Shown: piece by piece, positions 27,601 through 38,570 of the stretch
Numbering within the stretch: the first letter of the stretch is position 1
Layout: each line of letters begins with the position of its first letter
Assembly: GCA_011033025.1 (NCBI GenBank)
Contig: WFMF01000084.1
Location: 124,001 to 188,000 of the forward strand
Length of the DNA: 64,000 nt
Direction: 5' to 3'
DNA from: Beroe forskalii
Lineage: Eukaryota > Ctenophora > Nuda > Beroida > Beroidae
Notes under the pieces: model-generated
Seen by the model: only the letters and a program-made list of their open reading frames with translations
What the model was told of the DNA's origin: nothing
The model's database searches: none
Made by a program: the position numbers and the translations under genes

Positions 27601-30600
27601 AAGAAGTGTCAAAACCCCGACTCAAACATTGACTTGAAGCCGAGCGCCAAATACATGATGTCTGACAAGGTTGACCAAACCAAGAATGTCTATGTCCAGG
27701 TATGGAAATATTCTCATATATAATGACTTTTCTGGGCTCTGGTATCAAAAAGTTATATAAAATCATAACATTGGAGTCGCCACATCGAGAAATGAGTATC
27801 ATTCTGAAATTTCGAAGTCGCGCGCTTACTCAGTAACACGTGTACTCAAGTACAAAGAATTTTAATGGCCTCAACTATGGCAAATCTGCGGAAATTATGA
27901 ATGAATGAAAAGTGAAAGCCTTGTTTGTTTACGCACAAATATTTATTTGTTTGATACCTTAGGAGGTTTATCTATAAAGGTTTTAATTTGGGGATTTTTC
28001 AGAAAAATCGCCACTTTTTCACCCACCATGAAATTTCAAAATGACGTCATTATCATATGTTAACAAGAGTAATGACTTTAAAAATCCCCATATATTCACC
28101 TTACCAAAATTTCAAACACCGAAATTTTGTTCCACGTAAATACACCTCCTAAGGTAATTAACAAAACAAAAAACCCTCCCAGAAACTACCAGGAGCAACA
28201 TACCAGTGGAGAATCAACTCCATCCGGATATCACCTCTGGTTAACTCACGGAGTAATGGGGGCATAACCTCTGAAACTAGACTACAGATTACTCCTGCCA
28301 TGTTCGATCAGAACTACGCCAAAGTCTTCACCAACCAAAAGTTAGTGAAGCTAACTCGCTGTAGCCTGGAATATTGAAACTGTAGAAAAATGAAAAATCA
28401 TGCGGAAAGTTTAAAATTCAATGTGTTCCAGAAAATGTACAAAAACGGCCGAATTCTGTGATTTTCATGTGTTTTCGTTCCCCAGGTGTCGGTACTTCTC
28501 CTTCATGCAGACAGTGGGCAGTGATCGGGGCTACCAGGTGTCAGAGGTACTGAAGGTCATCCGACCCCCGGGCGAAACGTGTGCTGACCTCGATAGAAGG
28601 ACTTGTAATGGTAGGTGAAGGGACAGTTGACATTGAATCCTTTACAAAGTGACTAAAATTGGAATTACCGTGAAAAGTAATCCCGATTCAGTCCCATAAT
28701 GATTTAAAAGAGTGTCAGATTTGATCAAAAACACGGCAAAATTTTTCTTTTCATTCTTAAAATCTTCGTTTTCCATCACCTTTACCACTCACATATAATC
28801 TGATACCAGGCATGGAGATAGATACGCGTTGCGAGGAGATCACGACGGAGGACGGTAACGTGACCCAGGAAGCCAGTATAACGGTCACCCTACGTCGGGG
28901 CTCACCCCAGTGCCTTACCCTGGCCGTGACACAGGACCAAGAAACCAAGTTCACCACCAAGTTCGAGACTGTAGCTCCTTCATGTACGTGTATATATTGC
29001 TGAAATACGGATGAAATATCTAGATTGTTGACACCAATCGATTTTGATAAACTGTTCCTTGACACCAGTGTACATTTAGATTGACACCAAATCACGTTGA
29101 CATCACCTTCCTTTGACACCACACCGTCCTGACACCATTTTGCATTTAGCTTGACTCGTTGACATCACTTTTCTTAGACACCACGTTGAACCACTCTACA
29201 TTTATGTTGACACCACATTTCCAGGTTCAGCTCGTGAAATACAAGTTAAGATAACAAAAGATGACTTGAAGCAAGAATCTATACAGGGAGTGTACACCTT
29301 TTCCTTGGCTCCGGAGGGAAAGAAAGGGTGCACCAAGACCATAGAACTCGGTAAGGAATGAATGCTCATATGGAATCATGATTACACCCAATTCGAATAA
29401 ATGAACTTCTAAATGAAACTCAAGCGTCCTAAAATTTGCTGTTTCGTCATGATGTCATCATGGCAAAAAAGCACGATTGTTGATGTACGGTCATGACGAT
29501 GAATAATGAAATTAACAAATCTCTGTTTACATGAAAATTGTAAAACATATCAACATCACAGTAATCAATGAATCATTCGAAATGGGACGGGCAACTAAAT
29601 AGTCGGAAAACTGCAATCTCACAACCCCATCCGCCCCCGTTGGGCAACTCAATAGTCACAACACTGCCAACAATATCAAAACCTCACCTGCCCCCGTAGA
29701 CGCGGCTAGGCAGTGCGCCCCGACAGTGGCCCCCGAGCCCGTGACGGCGTGTCCGGTTCAGTACACGGTGGGCGGCAGCCCGTGGGTGGTGAACGCGAGC
29801 TCGGCGTGCGTTGTGTCCGCCACCCAACTCACTCCGATCGATATACAGAAGAGCGAGGGGTCGTGTAGTGAGGTAGTGGTGGTCAACAGGAATACTGACT
29901 CCAAGAGGACTGTCCAGCTTTGTGAGTGAAGTAATCAACTCAGCATGGGGTGGTCACATGAATGCATGATTAGGAGATAAGATAATGATAAGATAAGGAT
30001 AACGAGATAAGATAATGATAAGATAAGGAAAACGAGATAAGAATTTGAATGAAAATTTTCTGGTTGAATGGCTTTTAGGGAATATCGGATCAATATCAAA
30101 ATAACTTCATAGTATAGAAATCTCTATTTTCTAATTGGGAAAATGTTCATATTTTTTAAGAAAATCACCTTACTACCTCGGTCTAACTGTAGATCCCACT
30201 TTAAGGTAACTTAGATAGTGAGTTGACTGGCTTGGAAGATGATGCAGATTACGAGCTGCAATGGGCCATGTCTAATACAGGAGACAAGTGCACTGCCCAG
30301 ATGAGTAAGTTAGGGAATACTCAGTTGACAGCTTGTGCAGCATATACTTAGCATCTATCTGTATTCTGAATTCTCAGCATCTAGCTGTATTCTCAGCATC
30401 CATCTGTATGCTTAGCATCTATCTTTATTCTCAGCATCTATATCTTCATTCTCAGCATCTAGCTGTATTCTCAGGCCTCAGCATATATCTGTATTCTCAG
30501 CATATATCTGTATTCTCAGCTACACTCAGCTTCTTCATTCTAACAGTTACTCTCAGCTTCTACATTCTAACAGCATACTCAGCTTGTACTCAGCTTCTAA

Positions 30601-31771
30601 GAGCATGATATTCAGCAAGCATGGGCATAGATCCGTATCCCACTTTGGTCTGAAGCTGGGCTTATGCAGGTCTTACGCCGGTCTTGAACCCACCAAACCA
30701 GCGCAAAATCTGCATTGGCATAGGACCGGTGCCGGACACGAATTTGCCGAAGTGGAATACGGAAGTGGGATACGGACCTACGGGCTATGCCGCAAGCACA
30801 TGAAACTCAGCTGCTTCTGTCGTGCCCAAATGATAGGCGGTACACAGTAGGGCGTCAATTTCGTGTTTAGGAATAGCAAAAAACAAAAAACTGCCTATTT
30901 TTCGTACGAAGCATGATGTAAAACGTTGAGAAAACTGTATGATTCCAGCACAATTCATCAAAAACCACGATCTGCTTAAATGCTATGCATTCAAGAATTT
31001 CCTGAAATCCATTGAACTTTTTTCAATAATTGATCAGATAAAATTGCTATCGGGTTGCTCTTGATTTAAAGCGCTGCAAGGCAACATGCTACTCTTAAAA
31101 CGCATGGTAAAACGCATGTGATCTATCGATGTTTCTGAAGGCAGCTGCACGGATTTCTTCTTTTCTTTTTGTAATCTGCTCTTTGACTAGCTTGAAGCAT
31201 CTTGAAGAATGAAGCACCTTTTCGATTGATAATAAATCACGTAGTTTATGTCTTTTTTACTTCATTTTTAATGATTTTAAGCAATTTCCTTACTGCAGCA
31301 TCTAAAAGCATCTGCATGATTGCTATGAGACTATGATCTGCCGAATATAATAGATTGCTATCGATTTCTTGCTGAATTTGTGGAAGCAGTTTCGTGAAAG
31401 CGAAGTTAAGCTATCATTCATAATCATAAACTCTTGAACTGAACTGTGAAAGCAGCTACGCAAAAGCATAGCTACCCTGAAGCTCTTCTGAAACTGCGAA
31501 AGCAGCTACCAAGTACCAGTAAAGTAAAGCTATAATGTAAACTCATTGTGAATGCAGCACCGTTATGAGAGCAGCTGAAGTGCTACCTGTAACTAAAGTG
31601 AAGCTATCATGTAATCTCTACTGAAAATGTGAAAGCAGCTACGTTAAAGTAAAGCTATCAATATCATCATGTCTTATCTACCCAGAGGTAAAGTGTAACG
31701 GATGTCATGGAAGAACCATCACAAGAACTATCGCCCTGATAACCATCCTGCTACTGGTGCTACAACACTGA
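24680..31771 (+). CDS. multi-exon Ig-like ectodomain protein, probable GPI-anchored
   Basis: About 16 exons join in frame to roughly 820 residues: 24680-24793 (end uncertain, or 24814), 24999-25116, 25316-25430, 25631-25817, 25977-26121, 26188-26504 (acceptor could be 26175), 26656-26826, 27006-27184, 27577-27699, 28183-28340, 28486-28610, 28810-28983, 29225-29350, 29700-29921, 30206-30304 and 31686-31771. Ig hallmarks are visible: EGSDVTLQCEV, DTGNYY...C, DAGFYKCSV and EGQSVDFSC followed by FKW and KFKCEV, which suggests four Ig-like domains. Several Cys-containing modules of no recognised family follow. The last exon reads KCNGCHGRT and then a hydrophobic run (IALITILLLVL) ending in QH and TGA, as in a GPI-attachment signal; a short membrane anchor is the alternative. 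The first exon with signal peptide was not found. AATAAA lies at 32197. It is a divergent paralogue of the left-edge gene. Confidence 0.8.
27151..27268 (+). repeat. tandem duplication of an exon end and its donor
   Basis: Positions 27151-27208, the last 34 bases of exon 27006-27184 plus intron start, are repeated at about 27211-27268. The functional copy has ccaaag|gttaat; the second has ccaaacgcaaat, so its donor is destroyed. The following exon also begins right after aattccaaag, so the same word sits at three successive junction-like places. Confidence 0.75.
27956..28155. mobile_element. 200-bp intronic MITE-like element
   Basis: Termini form the inverted repeat accttaggaggt ... acctcctaaggt. 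The interior is AT-rich with ggggatttt near the left and aaaatcccc near the right, and a central tgacgtcattatcat. It fills much of the intron between exons ending 27699 and starting 28183 of the Ig-like gene. No coding capacity. Confidence 0.6.
29020..29222 (+). repeat. TGACACC minisatellite in an Ig-gene intron
   Basis: Nine or so TGACACC/TGACATC words, spaced about 20-30 bp, fill the intron between exons ending 28983 and starting 29225. The sense strand carries TGACACC, as in the paralogue and in the long array of the DAPP1-like gene. The last copies run directly into the acceptor atttccag. Confidence 0.8.
29973..30042. repeat. GATAAG tandem repeat
   Basis: Two copies of a ~34-bp unit made of gataagataatgataagataagga, within the intron after the exon ending 29921. 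Confidence 0.8.
30345..30600. repeat. cagcatctatctgtattct repeat
   Basis: About a dozen degenerate copies of an 18-20-bp unit in the last long intron of the Ig-like gene. Open frames across it have a low-complexity Ser/Ile/Tyr/Leu repeat and are not coding evidence. Confidence 0.75.
31430..31660. repeat. degenerate ~60-bp repeat before the last exon
   Basis: Words gtgaaagcagctac, gtaaagctat and catgtaatctcta recur in order four times with many differences, ending about 25 bases before the final exon of the Ig-like gene. Confidence 0.6.
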
Positions 31772-33147
31772 CAACCGGGAGACTCAACAAACATGGATCA
31801 AATAGGAGTGTTTCATTCTCAACCTACCGTACTAGCGATATGATTACGACTTCATCTCATCTTTCAGTGACTGACTTTGATGACGACTGTACGGATCACG
31901 ATGACGGATATTTAACTCGAATATTTGCCCGAATATCCCAGAATTTTCACTCCAATTTTTACTGGATGTTCTTTCCCGGATATTCGAGCAAAAATCGACC
32001 AGAAATTCGCATATTATATGGAACAATACAAGGGTGTTATGGCCGGTAATGAACTATGTCAGAGGTGTTTATTATAAATGGAGAGGGCGGAAAATCTGAA
32101 CAAGAAATGTAACTGGAAGAAGTTTAGGTTAACAATTTTTAAATTTATATCTGCTTTCTCGGATCGGAGGAGATAATGATGATAATCTGATGTGTTAATA
32201 AATTTTTGAACTTAGACGACCTTTATTATTCATGTTGATAAATTTCATAACATACCAATCCAAGATTATGTATTAGAATGTCTTTAGAGTTCAAAATTCA
32301 CTCACAATGTGTTTTACTTGCAACTATGGTATTATTTGATCATATATTTATCCCGTTATTAAACTTAAAATAACGAGGTATGAAATGTGTTATTATTTGA
32401 ATTTCAATTCTTTTATTCCTTGATATGCTATGTAAATTTTATTTTAATTAATTGTAAAGTGATTTTAATAATAACATTATGCTTGATTTTCTATTATATC
32501 TCCTGTGTAATTTTGCTTATGATGAATTTTCACGTAATTGCACTTTACTATAAAAACTTGTTTTTCTGAACCTAAAAATCGCAAAAATGTCATAACGTTT
32601 TTATAGTGACCGTATAAAATCAGCTGAGCCTCGTATGATAGCAGGATGAGATTGTTTTTTCAGGTAACTGTGGTTAATTGATGCTGTAAATTACTACTAT
32701 CAGTATCGCCTGACCAATGAAGGAAAGTAAAAATGAAATCTCTCATCAACTCACAACGGACCAATGCACTTGCAGGTCCTAAGATGCTGTAAAATGTTAT
32801 CACAAGCAAAACTCAAAAGCAAAAGCTAGGACGATTGTTAAAGTTCTAGAACCTTTATGTGCTGCAATAAACGTGACTTATCACACATTTAATGATAAAA
32901 TTAGCAAGGAATATTCGCAGTGTCATATTTCTATAGTTTATACTTTCCTAGCCTTGTAAATACATCTGTGAACAGCAGTTCTCAATTTGCTGTATTATCT
33001 AATGTTTCTCTTTCAAGTTTTTCAAGTTTCTCTTGGACCCATTTCATAGTACCGAAATCTATTAATGATATTACCTCATCCATCAACTGTAACTTTCTTA
33101 CTTTAAACTCCCAACGTTACAAACCACACATTTCCAGCAATTAGGCC
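31772..33147 (+). other. 3' region of Ig-like gene and spacer before the TenA-like gene
   Basis: The stop at 31769-31771 is followed by about 430 bases to an AATAAA at 32197-32202, a candidate poly(A) signal. The rest is AT-rich with no exon. Just before the TenA-like start, tttccagcaattag precedes gccATG, so a 5'-UTR intron or a trans-splice acceptor may end at 33144. Confidence 0.5.
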
Positions 33148-33864
33148 ATGAGATCTGCACTCCCGCTCATCTTCCTGATAACCCTACTCTGTCCCTCCAC
33201 TCACTGCAACCCACGAAAAGGGCAGTCTTTGGCAGACTACCTGTGGGAACAGACCACTGAGCTCCAGGAACAAGCCCTGAACTCCAACTTCATCCAGGGA
33301 GTGAAGCAAGGCTGCCTGGATCCCACCCAGTTCGGAGCCTTCATGGTCCAGGACAGCGTCTACTGCTACGAAGCGACGGTAACGTGGCAGACAGCTGCTG
33401 ACAGATCACTCAACGCCACGGTGAGGGAATTCCTGAAGTCTACAGCAGACTCCTGGAAAGGGTACTGGGAGTGGTTGTACGAGGCGTGGCATATCAAGAA
33501 CACCGAGGGTATCCACCTGGGCGAGGCTGCAGCTAAGTACATCTCGCATTCTAGAGCTATTGCAGAGAATGCTGCTGATGCTCCGGAGTACACAATCCTA
33601 GCCTTCACGCCGTGTGCTAAGCTGTGGCCCTGGCTGGGACAGCAGATTGGGTCGGGGGAGAAGGATTTCGGGGTCTACACCTCCTGGGTGGAAGAGAATC
33701 TGGACTGCTTTTCTGAGGGTTACAAGGTGTACCAGGACTACGTGCAGTGGGCGTATGATGCTGGTAAGGTGACGGCTGAGAGGGCTCTAGAGATCTTTAC
33801 TGCCAGTATGAGGAGTGAGGTCGCGTTCTTTAACTCGGTGGAGAAATGCAGCGGGGGTCAGTGA
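33148..33864 (+). CDS. secreted TenA/THI-4 family protein (thiaminase II-like)
   Basis: A 238-residue intronless reading frame. Residues 1-20 are a signal peptide (basic start, PLIFLITLL, then a small-residue/Cys end), so the product enters the secretory pathway. The rest matches the TENA/THI-4 heme-oxygenase-like helical fold: SLADYLWEQT near the start, FMVQDSVY (Asp69, Tyr72), FTPC...W (Cys156), a Tyr/Trp-rich last third, and a C-terminal Met-Arg-Ser-Glu (Glu224). By position these match the Asp44, Tyr47, Cys135 and Glu205 used by bacterial TenA to hydrolyse aminopyrimidine or thiamine, so activity is plausible. Residues 89-91 (NAT) form an N-glycosylation sequon. Bacterial TenA is cytosolic and feeds thiamine salvage; a secreted animal form could act on thiamine breakdown products in gut or fluid, but that is inference. 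Neighbouring Ig-like genes are intron-rich, so a single exon suggests retroposition or transfer from microbes. A possible poly(A) signal lies at 34353. Confidence 0.88.
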   Translation: MRSALPLIFLITLLCPSTHCNPRKGQSLADYLWEQTTELQEQALNSNFIQGVKQGCLDPTQFGAFMVQDSVYCYEATVTWQTAADRSLNATVREFLKSTADSWKGYWEWLYEAWHIKNTEGIHLGEAAAKYISHSRAIAENAADAPEYTILAFTPCAKLWPWLGQQIGSGEKDFGVYTSWVEENLDCFSEGYKVYQDYVQWAYDAGKVTAERALEIFTASMRSEVAFFNSVEKCSGGQ

Positions 33865-34775
33865 ACCGGGTTCGGTTTTTCTTGAAAAACGAAGGATTGA
33901 AAGGAAGGGTAAAGATTGGTTTGTTGTTAATGATTGAGACTTTATTTTGCATCAATCAGTGTTTTATTTTCTTTCTTCTCATTATTTTCGAATAATGAGG
34001 CAAATTAAAGTGAAAACTTTCCTTAATATGGTTGAACTCACACAACCCTTCTACTACTAAATGGGGGAATGGGCCAACGAGGGCCCAGGCAGCGCCCAGG
34101 AGAGGGAGCTTCAGGCCGAGGCAAACGCTCCCATGCTCTTGGGCCCCTGGATGGGACGAGAGTCCCGTTCCTCCCTGGTTGCCACTCTGCCAGAGCAGGA
34201 TGGCGTTGCCTACACAACCCTGCAATCAAATTTTTTCAATTAAATCAGAAATCTTCATGGTGCCAAAAATCAAAATACACTGAAAGTTGGAGCTGTCAAT
34301 TTTCAGATTAACTTTTGTTAATTTCCTTGACCTGCTAGACAGATCTGGTGATAATAAAGTTTGTATGGGATATTACAGCGAATGTTTGAAGGAGTGATAC
34401 TTGCTGGTATAGTAAATTATCTAACCGTTATCCCGATTCTTACAGAGCCACAGTGCAGTGTAGATATCCGTGAGACAGCTATTGAAGCTGAAAAAGGACC
34501 AAACAACTTAACGGGGCCAATCATCATCGGTATTGGTACGGCTTTTAATCGTTAAAGCTGTACTGCTGATAATTTTCATTTCAAAACAAAGATTTTTTGA
34601 TGCTCAGCTCAATTATTCGTTTGCCTGTTTATTTTGACATTGCAATGCTGTCCCACTTGCGGCTGCACAGAATAAGTTTTAAATTTTTAAAACTTAGCTT
34701 TCTCTTTCGTCTCTTCAGGCCCAATGTGATTTAAAATTAAGTAGGTTGCTTCTAATTTTCTGGGAAGACACCCCA
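33865..34775. other. 3' flank of TenA-like gene; no further gene
   Basis: AT-rich apart from the GC-rich island described separately. AATAAA at 34353-34358 is a possible poly(A) signal for the TenA-like gene. Confidence 0.45.
34055..34225. other. GC-rich island of unknown nature
   Basis: About 170 bases are strikingly GC-rich against AT-rich flanks. They contain gggcccaggcagcgccc, ctcttgggcccctgg and gacgagagtcccgttcc, able to form local hairpins, and stay open in several frames on both strands. It could be an inserted element, a structured RNA or a foreign fragment; no tRNA, rRNA or known SINE promoter boxes are recognised. Confidence 0.4.
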
Positions 34776-35105
34776 TATTTTATTCCACAACACCCATTTC
34801 ACCCACTCCACTCGGCCACTCCAACCACCTGGCCTCTACCCTCACCAATCATTCCCACCCAGTCCTCTCCTCACCACCCACCCTCTCTTCTCACCTCCTC
34901 TCCACCCACCCTCTCTTCTCACCTCCTTACCATCCTCACCACTCATCTCCTCATAACCAATCCTCCACCCTCACCACTCATCCTCACATCCCATTTCCTC
35001 CCCACCCACCCTCATCTCCTCTCTACTCACCCACTCTCAAAACCATTATAATCTCTCCTCGCCACCCACCATCACCTCTCACCAACTCTTGCCACTCGTC
35101 CCCAC
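34776..35105. repeat. G-poor CCACCC/CTCTCC/TCA tract
   Basis: About 330 bases made almost only of C, T and A on the plus strand, with repeated cacccaccctc, ctcctcacc and ccactc words. It ends exactly where the foldback element begins. Such strand-asymmetric tracts can form triplex or unusual structures. Confidence 0.8.
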
Positions 35106-35648
35106 TAATGGCATTTTTTAAGCAATTTTTATCGTAATCAAAGTAAAATCAACCTAAAATAAAAATAAAATGAAAATAAAACCAAAATGAAATGGAAATA
35201 GAATGAAAATGAAATAAAAATGAAATGAAAATTTTAAAAAATCAAAATGAAAATCAAAATAAAATACAAATCAAAGTAAAACCAAAATTAAATCAAAATA
35301 AAATCAAAATAAAACCAAAGTAAAATAGAAATAAAACCATTTTAAAATGAAAATAAAATGAAAACGAAATGAAAACGAAATGAAAATGAAAGTAAAATCA
35401 AAATAAAAGTAAAATCAAAATAAAACCAGAATAAAACCAAAGTAAAACCAAAGTAAAACCAAAGTAAAATAAAACCATTTTAAAATGAAAATAAAATGAA
35501 AATAAAATGAAAACGAAATGAAAATGAAAGTAAAATCAAAATAAAACAAAATAAAAGTAAAACCAAAATTAAATCAAAATAAAATCAAAATAAAATCAAA
35601 ATAAAACTAAAGTAAAATAAAAAATAAAACCATTTAAAAATTTTTAGA

Positions 35649-35680
<32 letters not shown>

Positions 35681-35695
35681 AAAAGTAAATTTAAG

Positions 35696-35726
<31 letters not shown>

Positions 35727-36590
35727 AAAAAATTTCGAAAAAATTTTGAAAAAAATCGCTCATGGCCGAGGTGGCTAATCTAGAATCTACAGCGCGCGCT
35801 GTATGAAAATTCGTGCGCAACAAAAGTTATGTTAAAGGAGTCTGCGCTCACTGACCCATATCTCAAGATCCACAAATAGTAGAGACATGATCGAGGTCAT
35901 GTTTTGTTCATCTAAGACAGGAGTAGGTAATTGGCTATAAGAGAAGTTCTGATGACGTCATTATGATGTCATTATGACGTCATCAACTTAGCGAAATTTT
36001 CTTGCTTGTTTAGCGAAAATAGGTCATCTTTGTGCGCATTTTTGACCAAGAAGGAATGGAGATAGCTCAGAAATGTTGAAAAATCGTTAGTTGGAAATTT
36101 AAAGAGCTTTCAGAAAATCATACGGATCATTGGGCTATCTCGATTTTTCATCGAGATATACGCGATTTTCTAAGGCACGGTGAAAAATCGATTTTGAAGT
36201 TTTAGAAGAAAACTTAAACGAGTGACATGTCAAAACTTACGACTTATCATGAGCTGAGACCGGCCAAAGTATGTTGGGCTAAGGCGAAATTGTATAGTAG
36301 GCTATGTGGGAAATCGATTTGAGCCAATTTTGGTGCTGTGATGACGTCATCAAAATCGCGTAAAAACACTAAAACAACGTATTTTGCGATAGATTGTTAT
36401 TTTGCGCTACTTTGAACATCTCTTACTCAGAGAGTTTTCATTGTATTATGTTTTACTTCAATACATTGCTTGTAGACCTCGAGATTTAGCTATAAAACGA
36501 GTTCCGTGGTGAACGGCCGAAAAATGTTGCCATGGGAAGCCTCCAAAGATTGACCGCTAAATTATTGAGATTACATCTATGACGAAAATT
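35106..36590. repeat. left terminal inverted repeat of the foldback element
   Basis: It pairs with 41721-43148. The outer ~540 bases are a tandem array of aaaataaaatg / aaaacgaaatg / aaaaccaaagt words; two poly(A) runs follow (about 35650-35679 and 35694-35723); then comes the complex inner segment up to the word ctaaattattgagatta near 36576. Confidence 0.85.
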
Positions 36591-38570
36591 TGCACTGTAG
36601 CCAGCTATTCTGTGATACGATGGTGAACTAATGTCTAATAATGGTTTTCATATTTCTCGCAGTGATTTGGGAGGGAAATATAAGATGAAATTATGAATCA
36701 AACTAAAATTTTAATTTTTATTCTTCTCGACACAATCAATTCATATGCAATACCGTACATCACTACATAAATCTTAGTCATATATTAAGTATCCGACTCA
36801 TGAGAGAAGTATGGGTCTGTTTTAATCCTGTCAAAAAAGTGTCAAATCGTTATTTGAAGCACGTGAATTCTCGTGGACGTTTTGTAGAAATTACGGGATT
36901 TAAAGAAACTGGTATTTACACGTGATTTTCGACTTGATTACATTGAAACAACTTCAAATACGATAAATTTATGTGAAATTGAAGCCAGTTGCTGTTTTCA
37001 GCACGTGAGTTCACGTCAATGAGTTGTAGAAATTAAGAAATACGTCAATTTTGTAAACGGTCCCATGGGAAAATTTAGACGCTTATTTCATTGACTTACC
37101 ATTTTCAACCATAGTAATAACGTCGTTCTCAACCGCCTATTATAACTATGGTGCAAACAGAGTTTCACCAAATGTAAATTCGCTTATTTCAACCCATTTC
37201 CTTTCATCGTTTTCTATCTCTTTTTCAAGTTTCGTTCCGGGGATATGTATATAGGACCTCCATAACCGACATTTTAGGACGGTTTTCGTGGTAACCCCCT
37301 GCTTAAATGCTTAATTAGGTGTGGCCAGTCCATTTTGTCACATCGATTTTTCTGTTCGGACGAACATTACTAAGCCTCGTGCAGTCCGAAACAACGTTAT
37401 TCTTACTTGAAATTATAAAAATTGACATAATTCTTTATTTCTACAACTCATTGACGTGAACTCACGTGCTGAAAAACAGCAACTGGCTTCAATTTCACAT
37501 ACCTTTATCGTATTTGAACTTGTTTCAATGTAATCAAGTCGAAATTCACGTGTAAATACCAGTTTCTTTAAATACCGTAATTTCTACAAAATGTCCACGA
37601 GAATTCACGTCCTTCATAATTTCATCTTATATTTCCCTCCCAAATCACTGCGAGAAATATGAAAACCATTATTAGACATTAGTTCACCATCGTATCACAG
37701 AATAGCTGGCTACAGTACAAATTTTCATCATAGATGTAATCTCAATAATTTAGCGGTCAATCTTTGGAGGCTTCCCATGGCAACATTTTTCGGCCGTTCA
37801 CCACGGAACTCGTTTTATAGCTAAATCTCGAGGTCTACAAGCAATGTATTGAAGTAAAACATAATACAATGAAAACTCTCTGAGTAAGAGATGTTCAAAG
37901 TAGCGCAAAATAACAATCTATCGCAAAATACGTTGTTTTAGTGTTTTTACGCGATTTTGATGACGTCATCACAGCACCAAAATTGGCTCAAATCGATTTC
38001 CCACATAGCCTACTATACAATTTCGCCTTAGCCCAACATACTTTGGCCGGTCTCAGCTCATGATAAGTCGTAAGTTTTGACATGTCACTCGTTTAAGTTT
38101 TCTTCTAAAACTTCAAAATCGATTTTTCACCGTGCCTTAGAAAATCGCGTATATCTCGATGAAAAATCGAGATAGCCCAATGATCCGTATGATTTTCTGA
38201 AAGCTCTTTAAATTTCCAACTAACGATTTTTCAACATTTCTGAGCTATCTCCATTCCTTCTTGGTCAAAAATGCGCACAAAGATGACCTATTTTCGCTAA
38301 ACAAGCAAGAAAATTTCGCTAAGTTGATGACGTCATAATGACATCATAATGACGTCATCAGAACTTCTCTTATAGCCAATTACCTACTCCTGTCTTAGAT
38401 GAACAAAACATGACCTCGATCATGTCTCTACTATTTGTGGATCTTGAGATATGGGTCAGTGAGCGCAGACTCCTTTAACATAACTTTTGTTGCGCACGAA
38501 TTTTCATACAGCGCGCGCTGTAGATTCTAGATTAGCCACCTCGGCCATGAGCGATTTTTTTTTCAAAATT
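35740..38570. repeat. nested 2.8-kb palindrome with ~360-bp loop
   Basis: The left half (35740 to about 37060) is an inverted copy of the right half (about 37418-38570). Long stretches match base for base, for example the tgacgtcat cluster and the gcgcgcgctg block. The left half carries about 160 extra bases (roughly 36699-36857). The loop contains an aaccatagt ... actatggt inverted pair with aaccgcctat, a fragment of the small MITE family. Palindromes of this size often cause deletion or assembly error. Confidence 0.85.

Noticed and set aside
34032-34311. Several overlapping small proteins in the GC-rich island
   Set aside because: Open in many frames on both strands only because GC-rich DNA has few stops.
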